Below, one piece after another: positions 52,685-60,894 of a DNA stretch of 64,000 bases. A program made the translations under genes and the position numbers. The DNA is taken from NCBI GenBank assembly GCA_038106145.1, contig JAYODD010000012.1:1-64000 (forward strand), written 5' to 3'. The DNA is from JBFJKD01 sp038106145. Lineage in GTDB: Bacteria; Pseudomonadota; Gammaproteobacteria; Pseudomonadales; Porticoccaceae. The first letter of the stretch is position 1. Each line of letters starts with the position of its first letter. The notes beneath the pieces were generated by a model that saw only the letters and a program-made list of their open reading frames with translations, ran no database searches and had not been told where the DNA came from.

Positions 52685-54727
52685 TCACATACCCGGATCA
52701 CTCGCGGCATCCTCGCGGACGGTGATGTCTATATCCAGCAGAACTGCGCCGCTTTCGACATTGTCGCCCACCCCATAAAAAATATCGCGCACCGTGCCGC
52801 CCACCTGTGCCCGCAGATCGTGTAACAGTTTCATGGAATCGAGCACCACCAGAATATCGCCCTGGCTAACGGTCGCGCCATGTTGAACGCGAATTTCGAC
52901 GATGCGCCCCGGGAGCGCGGCGGCGATGCGGTGATCGCCCGCACCCGCGGCCTGTTCCCGCTGCATGGCCAACAGCTGGTCGCTGGTCGGTTGAAAACTG
53001 CGCGCCTCGCCATCGCAGTGCACCACCAGTTGGTCATTTGCCGTGGCCACCGCAAGTTGCCGCATTGTACCGTCGAGCTCGATCTGCAATTTTTGCGCTC
53101 CCGTCCAGCGGGCGGTGGCGTCAATTTTTCCCTCTGGCGCCAGAATGCGATAACGACCGGCGTTGCCGGACAGCTCCACGGTTGTAACGGATTGATCCGG
53201 GTGCCGCAACTGGATTCTGGTGACTGCGCACAGCCCTGCTCGCGCCGACAGGCGAAATCCCCCGAGGGACCGCCATGGGTTGGCGTGGCCTTGCGCGTCG
53301 CCGCGCTCCCGTTCCAGCAGCATTAGCCAGGCCAGTGCCGCGAGTTGGCACCATGGAGCTGCGGTATCCTCGGAAGTCCAGCCACCGGGGAACTGTTCGC
53401 GTAAAAAACCGGTGGTCAGGGGCGCGTCGACGAAAGGGTCCCGAGCAACAATATCTCTGAGTAACAGCAGGTTGGTACCCACACCGCCGAGGGTGTAGGC
53501 ATTGAGAGCGGCCAGCAGTTTGCTGCGCGCCTGGTGTCGATCGTCGCCGGTGGCGATCAATTTCGCCAGCAGCGAATCGTAGAAAGGGGTGACGACAGTA
53601 CCCTGCTGTACACCGCTGTCGACCCTGACGCCCTCACTTTCGGGTTCCGCATAAAGGGCGAGTGCGCCCGTTTCCGGCAGAAAGTTATTGGCGGGATCTT
53701 CCGCATTGATGCGCGCTTCAATGGCCCAGCCCCGTTGCTTGATCTCTGCCTGGGACAGTGCCAGGGGCTGGCCTGCCGCGCTGCGAATTTGCCATGCCAC
53801 CAGATCAATGCCGGTAATTTGTTCGGTGACTGGATGTTCCACCTGCAGACGGGTGTTCATTTCGAGAAAATAGATTGCGCCACTTTCCTGGTCGAGAATA
53901 AATTCCACCGTCCCAACTGAGTCGTAATGAATTGCCTGACCGAGGGCCAGTGCGTGTTGAAATAGTGCGCTGCGCTGTGTGTCTGTTATAAAAGCGGCCG
54001 GCGCTTCTTCAATAATTTTCTGATGATTACGTTGAATCGAACACTCTCTTTCAAACAGATGCACCAGCTGACCCAGTTTATCCCCTGCCAGTTGTACCTC
54101 GATATGGCGCGGCTGGGTAATTAATTTTTCCAGCAAAATCTGATTATTGCCAAAACCAGCCTGCGCCTCTTCCCGCGCCGCCGCCAGCGCCGGTAAAAAA
54201 TCGCTGGGCGCCACCACTTCGCGCATACCTTTGCCGCCACCGCCCGCGCTGGCTTTGATCATCAACGGATAACCAAGTTCTGTCGCCGCCCGTTGCAGGG
54301 CGGCATCGCTCTGATCGCTACCGTGGTAACCGGGAATAACCGGCACACCAAGTTTTTCGGCCAACGCTTTGGATTCGATTTTTGAACCCATCATGCGTAT
54401 CGCCTCCCGCGATGGGCCGACAAACAGGATTCCTTCCTGCTCGCACAACTTTATCAGCTCATCGCTTTCCGAGAGAAAACCGTAACCGGGGTGAATGGCG
54501 TCTACCCCGGTGCGCCTGGCAGCGGCCACTATCGCCTGTGCATTGAGATAGGAGGCCGTGCTGGAGGCGGGGCCAATACACAGGGCGACATCTGCGAGGG
54601 CAGTGTGCAGCGCGTGGCGGTCTGGCTCGGAATAGACCGCGACCGTACGTATGCCCAACTGGCGGCAGGTGCGAATAATGCGGACGGCGATTTCGCCGCG
54701 ATTGGCGATCAGTAATGATTTAATCAT
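52685..54727 (-). CDS. Acyl-CoA carboxylase, biotin carboxylase/carrier subunit (MCC or GCC alpha)
   Basis: 680 aa. Biotin carboxylase domain first (LIANRGEIAVRIIRTCRQLGI, ATP-grasp GGGGKGMREV, EMNTRLQVEHPVTEQITGIDLV), then a linker BT domain and a C-terminal biotinyl domain. The biotin Lys lies in VVLDSMKLLHDLRA in place of the common EAMKM. It carboxylates biotin with ATP and bicarbonate and hands the CO2 to the beta subunit at 55530. Its ATG overlaps the hydratase stop by 8 bp. Methylcrotonyl-CoA and geranyl-CoA carboxylases cannot be separated on this view. Confidence 0.9.
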   Translation of the reverse strand: MIKSLLIANRGEIAVRIIRTCRQLGIRTVAVYSEPDRHALHTALADVALCIGPASSTASYLNAQAIVAAARRTGVDAIHPGYGFLSESDELIKLCEQEGILFVGPSREAIRMMGSKIESKALAEKLGVPVIPGYHGSDQSDAALQRAATELGYPLMIKASAGGGGKGMREVVAPSDFLPALAAAREEAQAGFGNNQILLEKLITQPRHIEVQLAGDKLGQLVHLFERECSIQRNHQKIIEEAPAAFITDTQRSALFQHALALGQAIHYDSVGTVEFILDQESGAIYFLEMNTRLQVEHPVTEQITGIDLVAWQIRSAAGQPLALSQAEIKQRGWAIEARINAEDPANNFLPETGALALYAEPESEGVRVDSGVQQGTVVTPFYDSLLAKLIATGDDRHQARSKLLAALNAYTLGGVGTNLLLLRDIVARDPFVDAPLTTGFLREQFPGGWTSEDTAAPWCQLAALAWLMLLERERGDAQGHANPWRSLGGFRLSARAGLCAVTRIQLRHPDQSVTTVELSGNAGRYRILAPEGKIDATARWTGAQKLQIELDGTMRQLAVATANDQLVVHCDGEARSFQPTSDQLLAMQREQAAGAGDHRIAAALPGRIVEIRVQHGATVSQGDILVVLDSMKLLHDLRAQVGGTVRDIFYGVGDNVESGAVLLDIDITVREDAASDPGM

Positions 54728-55523
54728 TGGTGCGTTCGCCTGCCCAGCTGGGTTTGGTTTTGTTCAGAAAGCACGCGATGCCTTCCCTCGCATCCGCGGT
54801 TTCCCAGGCGTCCGCCAGGGCTTGCGCGGTGTATTGCATATTTTCTTCCAGGCCGTGGCTATCGACATAATCGATCAGTTTTTTGGTCGCCGCGACGCCG
54901 ACCGGCGAGCAGTGAATCAGTTTTTTAATTTCAGCTGCCACGGCGTTATCCAGTTCGTCGGCGCCGACGGATTTGTGCAGCAACCCAAGTTGTACCGCTT
55001 CTGCGCCCTGAAAAAAATGGCAGTTAAGCAATATCCGTCGCGCGTTATTGCGACCGATACGGGCAACGACATAGGGTGCAATATTGGCCGGCAACAAACC
55101 CAGCCGCACCTCCGTGAGACCGAACAGCGCGTTATCCACACCGATGGCAATGTCGCATACGGCAATCAGACCAACCCCGCCACCAAAGGCCTGGCCATTA
55201 ATGCGTCCAATCAGGGGTTTGGGCAGGCGATCAAGGCGCGCAAACAGGGTGGCGAGTTTACCGCTTTCGCGGATGCGCTCGTCGCGGGACAGGCGCATGG
55301 TCTGCTGCATCCAGTTCAGATCGCCGCCCGCGCAAAAACTTTTATCTCCGGCTCCCGTCAACACCACCGCCCGAATGTTGTCGTTCGCGTAAAACTCGTC
55401 GGTAGCCATCGCCAGATCGCTGATCACATCCGCGTTCATGGCGTTGTGCATTTGCGGACGATTAATGGTAAGCCAGGCGATACCCTGGGCATCGACGCGC
55501 AGGTCAAGGGTGGTAAATTGCAT
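54720..55523 (-). CDS. Enoyl-CoA hydratase (methylglutaconyl- or isohexenylglutaconyl-CoA type)
   Basis: 267 aa crotonase. The oxyanion hole is made by SFCAGGDLNWMQQ and NGQAFGGGVGLIAVCDIAIG, with the catalytic Glu region in LFGLTEVRLGLLPANIAPYV. This pattern and the position between carboxylase subunits match LiuC/AtuE, which hydrate the carboxylated product. Overlap with the alpha subunit and a 6-bp gap to the beta subunit indicate one operon. Confidence 0.9.
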   Translation of the reverse strand: MQFTTLDLRVDAQGIAWLTINRPQMHNAMNADVISDLAMATDEFYANDNIRAVVLTGAGDKSFCAGGDLNWMQQTMRLSRDERIRESGKLATLFARLDRLPKPLIGRINGQAFGGGVGLIAVCDIAIGVDNALFGLTEVRLGLLPANIAPYVVARIGRNNARRILLNCHFFQGAEAVQLGLLHKSVGADELDNAVAAEIKKLIHCSPVGVAATKKLIDYVDSHGLEENMQYTAQALADAWETADAREGIACFLNKTKPSWAGERTND

Positions 55524-55529
55524 AGGAGT

Positions 55530-57131
55530 TTACATCCGATAGACGGGGGATAATCCCGTAGCGGGAGGTTGTAATGCGGTCAGGGCCAGGCACAGGCCGA
55601 TCACGTCGCGGGTGTCGGCGGGTTCGATAATACCGTCGTCCCACAACCGCGACGTGGCATAGTACGGGTCGCTCTGCTCGCCGTACTGGGCGCGCACCGC
55701 CGCTTCAATTTTTTGCAGTTCCGCGGGATCGGCGTCGCCCTGTTTGATACTGCCGCGGCGCAGTTCCAGCATCACATTACTGGCGATGTCCGCGCTCATG
55801 GTGGCACACCGGGCGCTTGGCCATGCGAATAAAAAATGCGGCCAGAAACCGCGCCCGGCCATACCGTAATTACCGGCGCCGTAGGAGCCGCCGATAATCA
55901 CCGAAAATTTTGGCACGCGACAGTTGGCCTGCGCGTAAACCATTTTTGCGCTGTTTTTGGCGATGCCGCCGCGCTCCGCCTCGCGCCCAACCATAAAGCC
56001 GGTGATATTGTGTAAAAACAATAAGGGTGTGTTGCGTTGATTGCACAATTCGATAAAGTGCGCGCCCTTCAGCGAAGACTCGGAAAACAGCGCGCCGTTG
56101 TTACCCAGTATGCCCACTGGGTAGCCATGAATATGGGCGGTGCCACACACCAGCGTGTCGCCGTAGAGGGGCTTGAACTCGTGAAAGTCACTGCCGTCCA
56201 CCATGCGCGCGATAATTTCTCGCACGTCATAGGGTATTTTGGGGTCGGCGCTGACAATACCGGGAATTTCTTCCGGGCTATACGCCGGGGCCCGCACCGG
56301 CTGCTCCTGTGCATAGCATTGTTGCGGCCAGTTCAGTTTGGCAAAGATTTCGCGAATACGCGCCAGTGCTTCGTCTTCATCCGCCGCCAGATAATCGCTG
56401 ACTCCAGAGATTTTACTGTGCATCTCGGCGCCACCGAGAGTTTCCCCGTCTATCTCTTCGTTAATGGCCACTTTGACAATGGATGGTCCGCCGAGGTGAA
56501 TACGGGCGTTGCCGCGCACCATGATGGTTTCGTCTGACAGTGCGGGAATGTAGGCGCCGCCAGCGGTACAGCCACCAAATACCGCAGAAATTTGCGGCAG
56601 ACCCTGGGCCGACATGCGGCACTGGCGGTAAAAAGTATTGCCAAAATGCTCCTTGTCGGGAAAAACCCGATCCTGCTCGGGCAAATAGGCGCCACCACAG
56701 TCCACCAGGTAGACGCAGGGCAGGCGATTTTGCTCGGCGATTTCCTGGGCGCGCACGTGTTTTTTCACAGTTTCGTGAAAAAACGAGCCACCCTTTACGG
56801 TGGCGTCATTGGCAATCAGTACGCACGGTACACCGCAAATGTGGCCAATACCCGTGACGATGCCGGCGCCAGGTACCTCATTGCCGTACTGCCCATACGC
56901 CGCCAGGGGCGACAGCTCGAGAAATGGTGTGTGCGGATCAAGCAGGCGGTCAATACGTTCGCGCGGGAGTAATTTGCCGCGGACGCGATGGCGCTCAATA
57001 TGGGTTTCGCGAATTCCCTCGGCAGCTTCTCGCAGCCGCGATCTGAGCTCCTCCAGCATGGCACTGTAGTGGGAGGCGTTGTTCTCAAATACCGGCGATC
57101 GGGTGTTAATGCGGGACTGCAAGCGACTCAT
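55530..57131 (-). CDS. Acyl-CoA carboxylase, carboxyltransferase subunit (MCC or GCC beta)
   Basis: 533 aa from the ATG at 57131 (MSRLQSRINTRSP). The open frame continues upstream without family character. Two crotonase-like halves are present: N-terminal (VLIANDATVKGGSFF, VYLVDCGGAYLPEQD, GGCTAGGAYIPALSDE) and C-terminal (PYDVREIIARMVDGSDFHEFK, LHNITGFMVGREAERGGIAKN, IGGSYGAGNYGMAGRGF). In the C-terminal half the segment SARCATMSADIASNV differs from the GVMGGEQAA of typical methylcrotonyl-CoA carboxylase. It is the first gene of the cluster. No HMG-CoA lyase gene accompanies it. Confidence 0.9.
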   Translation of the reverse strand: MSRLQSRINTRSPVFENNASHYSAMLEELRSRLREAAEGIRETHIERHRVRGKLLPRERIDRLLDPHTPFLELSPLAAYGQYGNEVPGAGIVTGIGHICGVPCVLIANDATVKGGSFFHETVKKHVRAQEIAEQNRLPCVYLVDCGGAYLPEQDRVFPDKEHFGNTFYRQCRMSAQGLPQISAVFGGCTAGGAYIPALSDETIMVRGNARIHLGGPSIVKVAINEEIDGETLGGAEMHSKISGVSDYLAADEDEALARIREIFAKLNWPQQCYAQEQPVRAPAYSPEEIPGIVSADPKIPYDVREIIARMVDGSDFHEFKPLYGDTLVCGTAHIHGYPVGILGNNGALFSESSLKGAHFIELCNQRNTPLLFLHNITGFMVGREAERGGIAKNSAKMVYAQANCRVPKFSVIIGGSYGAGNYGMAGRGFWPHFLFAWPSARCATMSADIASNVMLELRRGSIKQGDADPAELQKIEAAVRAQYGEQSDPYYATSRLWDDGIIEPADTRDVIGLCLALTALQPPATGLSPVYRM

Positions 57132-57500
57132 AAAATTATTCTGCTCAGTGTTGCGAAAAAGTTTGAGTGGCTGATTACCTGGTGCGGTGAAGCGGAAAAT
57201 CACACTCACCCGCAGCCGGCGCGCTATGTGGATGGCACCCGGCAGGTATAACTGCCAGAGGCGGCCAGGGAGCGCAAATTTAACAAACGGAAGGGGGGAT
57301 TGCCAGCTTTCAGTGTTTCTATCTGGTATCCTTATCGACTTGTTAGTAGTCGCCCATCGGGTGAACTGACAGAAAGCGCAGTTCAACTTGCAAATCAGTG
57401 CGACATCCGTTGCCCTTGCCAACTTTCCGCAACACCCGGAACCCGGCCGCAGGGGATGGCGTATTAATTTTCACCGGATTAACTAAACAGGAACCTTCCC
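57132..57500. other. Intergenic region between divergent carboxylase and BadI-like genes
   Basis: 369 bp that must hold both promoters. I see no clear consensus, palindrome or RNA gene. Confidence 0.4.
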
Positions 57501-58274
57501 ATGGCCGATTATCAGGATATTCTGTACACCGTCAAAGATCATATCGCGACCATCACCATTAACCGCCCCAAGTCACTGAATGCTTTCACTGGCGACACCA
57601 TTGCCGAAATGGTCGACGCGGTTAAAAATGCCAGTGCAGACCGGGATGTCGGAGTGTTAGTGATTACCGGGGTCGGCGAACGTGCGTTCTGTGTCGGTGG
57701 CGACGTTAAATGGGAAGCCGATGGAGGACTTGAAGGGCTGGATTTTCCCCTTAATCAAATGATTCTGGAATGTCCCAAGCCGGTGATCGCCCGGGTCAAT
57801 GGCTACAGCATCGGCGGTGGCAATCATCTCGCTTATTTCTGCGATTTGACCATTGCCGCCGAACACGCAATTTTTGGTCAGAACGGACCGCGAGTGGGGT
57901 CGCCCGCCAGCGGCTACATCGTCGGCTATCTGGCCAATGTGGTTGGCCACAAGCGCGCCCGGGAAATGTGGATGGTGCTGCGCAAATATACTGCCAGGGA
58001 AATGCTCGACTGGGGGCTGGTCAACGCGGTAGTGCCCTACGAGCAACTGGACGCGGAGGTAAATAAGTGGGCACAGGAAATGCTGGCGCTTAGTCCCACC
58101 TGTCTGCGCCTGATCAAACAGACATTTCGCGATAACGTCGGCCATTTAATGGATCAGACGATGAAAAAAATGATCACCACCCATGCGCCGAATTACTTTG
58201 AGACAGGCGAGCAACAGGAGGGCGCCAACGCGTTTCTGCAAAAACGCGCGCCGGATTTCAGTCCCTGGCGTTAA
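57501..58274 (+). CDS. Crotonase-family ring hydrolase, BadI-like
   Basis: 257 aa. The protein follows BadI (2-ketocyclohexanecarboxyl-CoA hydrolase) and the related MenB: DILYTVKDHIATITINRPKSLNAF, GERAFCVGGDVKWEADGG, PVIARVNGYSIGGGNHLAYFCDLTIA, FGQNGPRVGSPASGYIVGYLA, REMWMVLRKYTAREMLDWGLVN. In place of hydrating a double bond, BadI opens a beta-ketoacyl-CoA ring. It is divergent from the carboxylase cluster, so both may serve breakdown of a branched or cyclic acid. A plain hydratase cannot be excluded. Confidence 0.78.
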   Translation: MADYQDILYTVKDHIATITINRPKSLNAFTGDTIAEMVDAVKNASADRDVGVLVITGVGERAFCVGGDVKWEADGGLEGLDFPLNQMILECPKPVIARVNGYSIGGGNHLAYFCDLTIAAEHAIFGQNGPRVGSPASGYIVGYLANVVGHKRAREMWMVLRKYTAREMLDWGLVNAVVPYEQLDAEVNKWAQEMLALSPTCLRLIKQTFRDNVGHLMDQTMKKMITTHAPNYFETGEQQEGANAFLQKRAPDFSPWR

Positions 58275-58301
58275 ACGGCAATAACGGCAATTCAATGACG
58301 A

Positions 58302-58329
58302 CGCCCGAAACCCGTGCAGGTTCCGGGCG
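58302..58329 (+). other. Hairpin after the BadI-like gene
   Basis: CGCCCGAAACC pairs with GGTTCCGGGCG with one mismatch and a six-base loop. No T-run follows, so termination here is only possible, not shown. Confidence 0.4.
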
Positions 58330-58386
58330 CCAATTCTGCAATACGGTTATTGAGGCGCAGGATGTTAAACGCAGCCGTAAATCCAG

Positions 58387-58599
58387 TTATTCGGGAATGA
58401 CCCTTTCGGCTTGTGGGCCCTTCTGACCCTGTGTTACTTCCATGGTTACCTTTTGACCTTCGCGCAACGATTTGAATCCGTCTCCCTGAATGGCGCTGTA
58501 GTGGACAAACACGTCCGCGCCGCCTTCCTGTTCGATGAAACCAAAACCCTTGCTATCGTTGAACCACTTAACCGTTCCTGATACTCGTTGCTCTGACAT
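58387..58599 (-). CDS. Cold-shock domain protein
   Basis: 70 aa from the ATG at 58599, with GAGGT 5 bp upstream. RNP1 KGFGFIEQ and RNP2 VFVHYSAI are intact, and the family start SGTVKWFNDSKGFGFI is exact. It is a single-stranded RNA/DNA-binding chaperone of the CspA family. A longer in-frame upstream start is unlikely because it would add non-homologous residues. Confidence 0.95.
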   Translation of the reverse strand: MSEQRVSGTVKWFNDSKGFGFIEQEGGADVFVHYSAIQGDGFKSLREGQKVTMEVTQGQKGPQAERVIPE

Positions 58600-58691
58600 A
58601 TCGACCTCATTATATTGATGCTTGTCACTAATTTCGTCGGTCCCCGCACCGCTCAGGTAATATTCAGCCATTAGCGGAAGCCGATGCAACT

Positions 58692-58721
58692 ATCATAAAT
58701 CTTTATAAAACCGGAACGCAA
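58692..58721 (-). promoter_or_regulatory. Candidate promoter of the cold-shock gene
   Basis: On the minus strand TTGCGT (58721-58716) and TATGAT (58697-58692) are 18 bp apart. This would give a 5' leader of roughly 85 nt, in line with the long leaders of csp mRNAs. Confidence 0.45.
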
Positions 58722-58881
58722 TCAACATTTTGCGTGCCTGGCGCGCCTTAAAATCGCCGTCCAACTGGACCGGGGAGCGCCGCAGACGAAGTTTTATAGT
58801 GGGTGTGTTTGGCGGATAGCGAAAAGCGGGTAGGGGGTGTGCGGGAGCGCGCGCGGTATGTGGGTCCGCAAAACCGGTTAA

Positions 58882-58924
58882 CCTGCGCCAGACTCGAGCC
58901 GCGATGGCTTGAGTCTGACGCAGG
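58882..58924. repeat. Long inverted repeat (19-bp arms)
   Basis: Arms 58882-58900 and 58906-58924 pair over 19 positions with a single mismatch and a 5-base loop (GCGAT). It is the inner of two neighbouring hairpins after the yeeE genes. No T-run is adjacent. Confidence 0.75.
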
Positions 58925-58933
58925 GAGAGCGAC

Positions 58934-58959
58934 GGGGTGGTTTGCCCGCAAACCGCCCC
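58934..58959. repeat. GC-rich hairpin after the YeeE/YedE genes
   Basis: GGGGTGGTTTG pairs with CAAACCGCCCC (11 bp, one G:T, loop CCCG). It lies 15 bp past the yeeE stop on the minus strand and could stabilise the mRNA end or act in termination, although it lacks a U-tract. Confidence 0.65.
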
Positions 58960-58974
58960 GGGTGAAATAGTCGG

Positions 58975-59391
58975 CTACACCATCTTGCTCAGCGGCCTGG
59001 CGAGCAGCAGGCCCGCTATCATGGTGGGCACGAAGATCAAGGTGGGCGTGTAAGCATAGCCAAGTCCCGCCACGGCTGGCCCCGGACAATAGCCCACCAG
59101 CCCCCAACCGATACCAAACAATGCAGCGCCGATCCACAGGGGTTTGTCGATATCGGTTCGCGTCGGTACGGAAAAACTGTCATCGAACAAGGGTGCTGGC
59201 CGCCGCAGAACCAGTTTGTAGCCGATGAAGGTGACGAACAAGCCACCGCCCATGACGAACGCCAATGTTGGATCCCATGCGCCGGCGATATCGAGAAATC
59301 CTTGCACGCGAAACGTATTGGTCATACCGGAAATTGCCAGACCGGCGCCAAAAATCAGGCCGGAAAGTAGTGCCGCAATTAATTTTCCCAT
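58975..59391 (-). CDS. YeeE/YedE-family sulfur transport protein (second half, DUF6691 type)
   Basis: 138 aa from the ATG at 59391. Four or so hydrophobic helices with GLIFGAGLAISGMTN and WIGAALFGIGWGLVGYCPGPAVAGLGY, which contains the conserved Cys of the thiosulfate path. YeeE/YedE proteins carry thiosulfate or related sulfur species through the inner membrane. With the upstream gene it forms a split pair, each half about 140 aa. It lies 4 bp after its partner, in an operon with the MBL gene. Confidence 0.87.
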   Translation of the reverse strand: MGKLIAALLSGLIFGAGLAISGMTNTFRVQGFLDIAGAWDPTLAFVMGGGLFVTFIGYKLVLRRPAPLFDDSFSVPTRTDIDKPLWIGAALFGIGWGLVGYCPGPAVAGLGYAYTPTLIFVPTMIAGLLLARPLSKMV

Positions 59392-59395
59392 GGCT

Positions 59396-59815
59396 TCAAC
59401 CTCCAAACAGATGACGCAGGATGTACACCGCTGCAACCCCGGTGAACATGAAAATCACGGTCGCGATAATGGAGCGTTTTGAGAGTCGCGCCATGCCGCA
59501 AATACCGTGGCCACTGGTACAGCCACTGCCGAGGCCGGTGCCGATACCGACCAATAACCCGCCGGCAATGACCAGGCCGATATTGGCATCGGGAACGGGT
59601 GGTGCTGGCAGGTTGAACAACAGACCCGGCAACGCGCCACCGACGACCAGGCCGACAATAAACAGCACACGCCACAGCCGGTCATTAACGGGTTGCGTGA
59701 AGACGCCGGAAAGAATTCCGCTGATGCCGGCGATGCGGCCGTTTAGACCCATCATGGCGACGGCCGCCGTGCCGATCATGGCGCCGCCAATGGCGGCAAG
59801 AATAAAGTGGTGCAT
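59396..59815 (-). CDS. YeeE/YedE-family sulfur transport protein (first half)
   Basis: 139 aa integral membrane protein. The family motif GLGSGCTSGHGICGMARLS is present with its two Cys, together with MMGLNGRIAGISGILSG. It overlaps the MBL gene by one base and precedes the second YeeE half. Paired short YeeE/YedE genes are common in BigR-type persulfide operons, where export or uptake of sulfite or thiosulfate would follow persulfide oxidation. Confidence 0.88.
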   Translation of the reverse strand: MHHFILAAIGGAMIGTAAVAMMGLNGRIAGISGILSGVFTQPVNDRLWRVLFIVGLVVGGALPGLLFNLPAPPVPDANIGLVIAGGLLVGIGTGLGSGCTSGHGICGMARLSKRSIIATVIFMFTGVAAVYILRHLFGG

Positions 59816-60669
59816 TACGCCTCCTTAAATTGATTGAGTGGTAATTTGAGGTAGGATACGCCGTTGTTTTCCGGCGCGGGGAATGCGCCGGCGCGAATAT
59901 TGACCTGGATGGATGGCAATATCAGCATGGGCATGTCCAGTGTCGCGTCGCGCGCGGTGCGCATTTTGATGTAGTCCATCTCCTCGCCCTGAAAGTGGAT
60001 ATTGTTGCGCTTTTGTTCGGCCACCGTGGTGCACGCCACCGGCGCGACACCCGGCGCGGGATAGTCGTGACACAGAAACAAACGCGTGTCTTCCGGTAGC
60101 GACAATAAACGCGACACGGACTGGTACAGGGTGTGCGCGTCGCCGCCCGGAAAATCCGCACGGGCGCTGCCAGCCGCAGGGGAGAATAATGTGTCGCCGA
60201 TAAATACGGCGTCGCCAACCTGGTAGGAAACACAGGCGGGCGTATGCCCGGGGGTATTCATCACCCGTACGATCAGGTTGCCAAGTTTTAATTCGTCGCC
60301 TTCGTCGACCAGTAGATCAAACTGTGCGCCGTCGGGCGTTAGATCGCCCAGGTTAAAGACTTTTTTGAAGACCGCTTGTACGGTGGTGATATGCCGTCCA
60401 ATCACCACTTTGCCACCGCGCTGCGCCTTCAGGTAGGGAGCGGAGCTGACGTGATCCGCGTGGGCGTGAGTTTCGAAGATGTAGTGGAGCTTGAGGCCGT
60501 GGGCGTCGATAGCGGCGATCACGGCGTCCGCCGATGCCGTGCCGGTGGATCCCGATTTGTAGTCAAAATCGAGAACCGGGTCAATCACAGCGGCGTCGCC
60601 GGTGGCGCTGTCCCAAATCAGATGGGTAAAGGTTGAAGTGGCCTGGTCGAAAAAACTTTGAATCTGCAT
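59815..60669 (-). CDS. blh: MBL-fold persulfide dioxygenase-like protein (Blh/ETHE1 group)
   Basis: 284 aa. Metal motif THAHADH (about 67-73), later His in MNTPGHTPACVSYQ and the Asp in FIGDTLFSP; FLCHDYPAPG supplies the last His. These match glyoxalase-II-like persulfide dioxygenases and the Blh proteins of bigR operons, which oxidise glutathione persulfide to sulfite. No rhodanese domain is fused. It is the first gene of the operon with two YeeE genes, reading away from the ArsR gene across the shared operator. Confidence 0.87.
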   Translation of the reverse strand: MQIQSFFDQATSTFTHLIWDSATGDAAVIDPVLDFDYKSGSTGTASADAVIAAIDAHGLKLHYIFETHAHADHVSSAPYLKAQRGGKVVIGRHITTVQAVFKKVFNLGDLTPDGAQFDLLVDEGDELKLGNLIVRVMNTPGHTPACVSYQVGDAVFIGDTLFSPAAGSARADFPGGDAHTLYQSVSRLLSLPEDTRLFLCHDYPAPGVAPVACTTVAEQKRNNIHFQGEEMDYIKMRTARDATLDMPMLILPSIQVNIRAGAFPAPENNGVSYLKLPLNQFKEA

Positions 60670-60705
60670 AGGGTTCGTGTCCCATCTCCAAGGTTCGATG
60701 ATGAC

Positions 60706-60742
60706 ATTATATTAGCATTATATATATTAGCAATATATAATT
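60706..60742. promoter_or_regulatory. Overlapping divergent promoters with AT-rich operator (BigR-type)
   Basis: ATATTAGCA occurs twice in tandem. The second copy is inside a perfect inverted repeat TATATATT-AGC-AATATATA (60721-60739). Plus strand, towards the ArsR gene: TTAGCA (60712-60717), 18 bp, TATAAT (60736-60741). Minus strand, towards the MBL gene: TTGCTA (60733-60728), 16 bp, TATAAT (60711-60706). A dimer bound here would block both promoters, as known for BigR. Confidence 0.72.
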
Positions 60743-60894
60743 AATCCAGTCAGCCGCTTTAGCTTCTGTGCGGGGGCTATGATTTGCCCCTGTGGGTGTC
60801 GATGGCGACGCTGACGAAAAATTAAACCCTGGCTGAAGGCTTTGCTGAGGCCTTATTCAACGCACGGAGTAAGAGAAAACAGGTGGAAAGCGAC

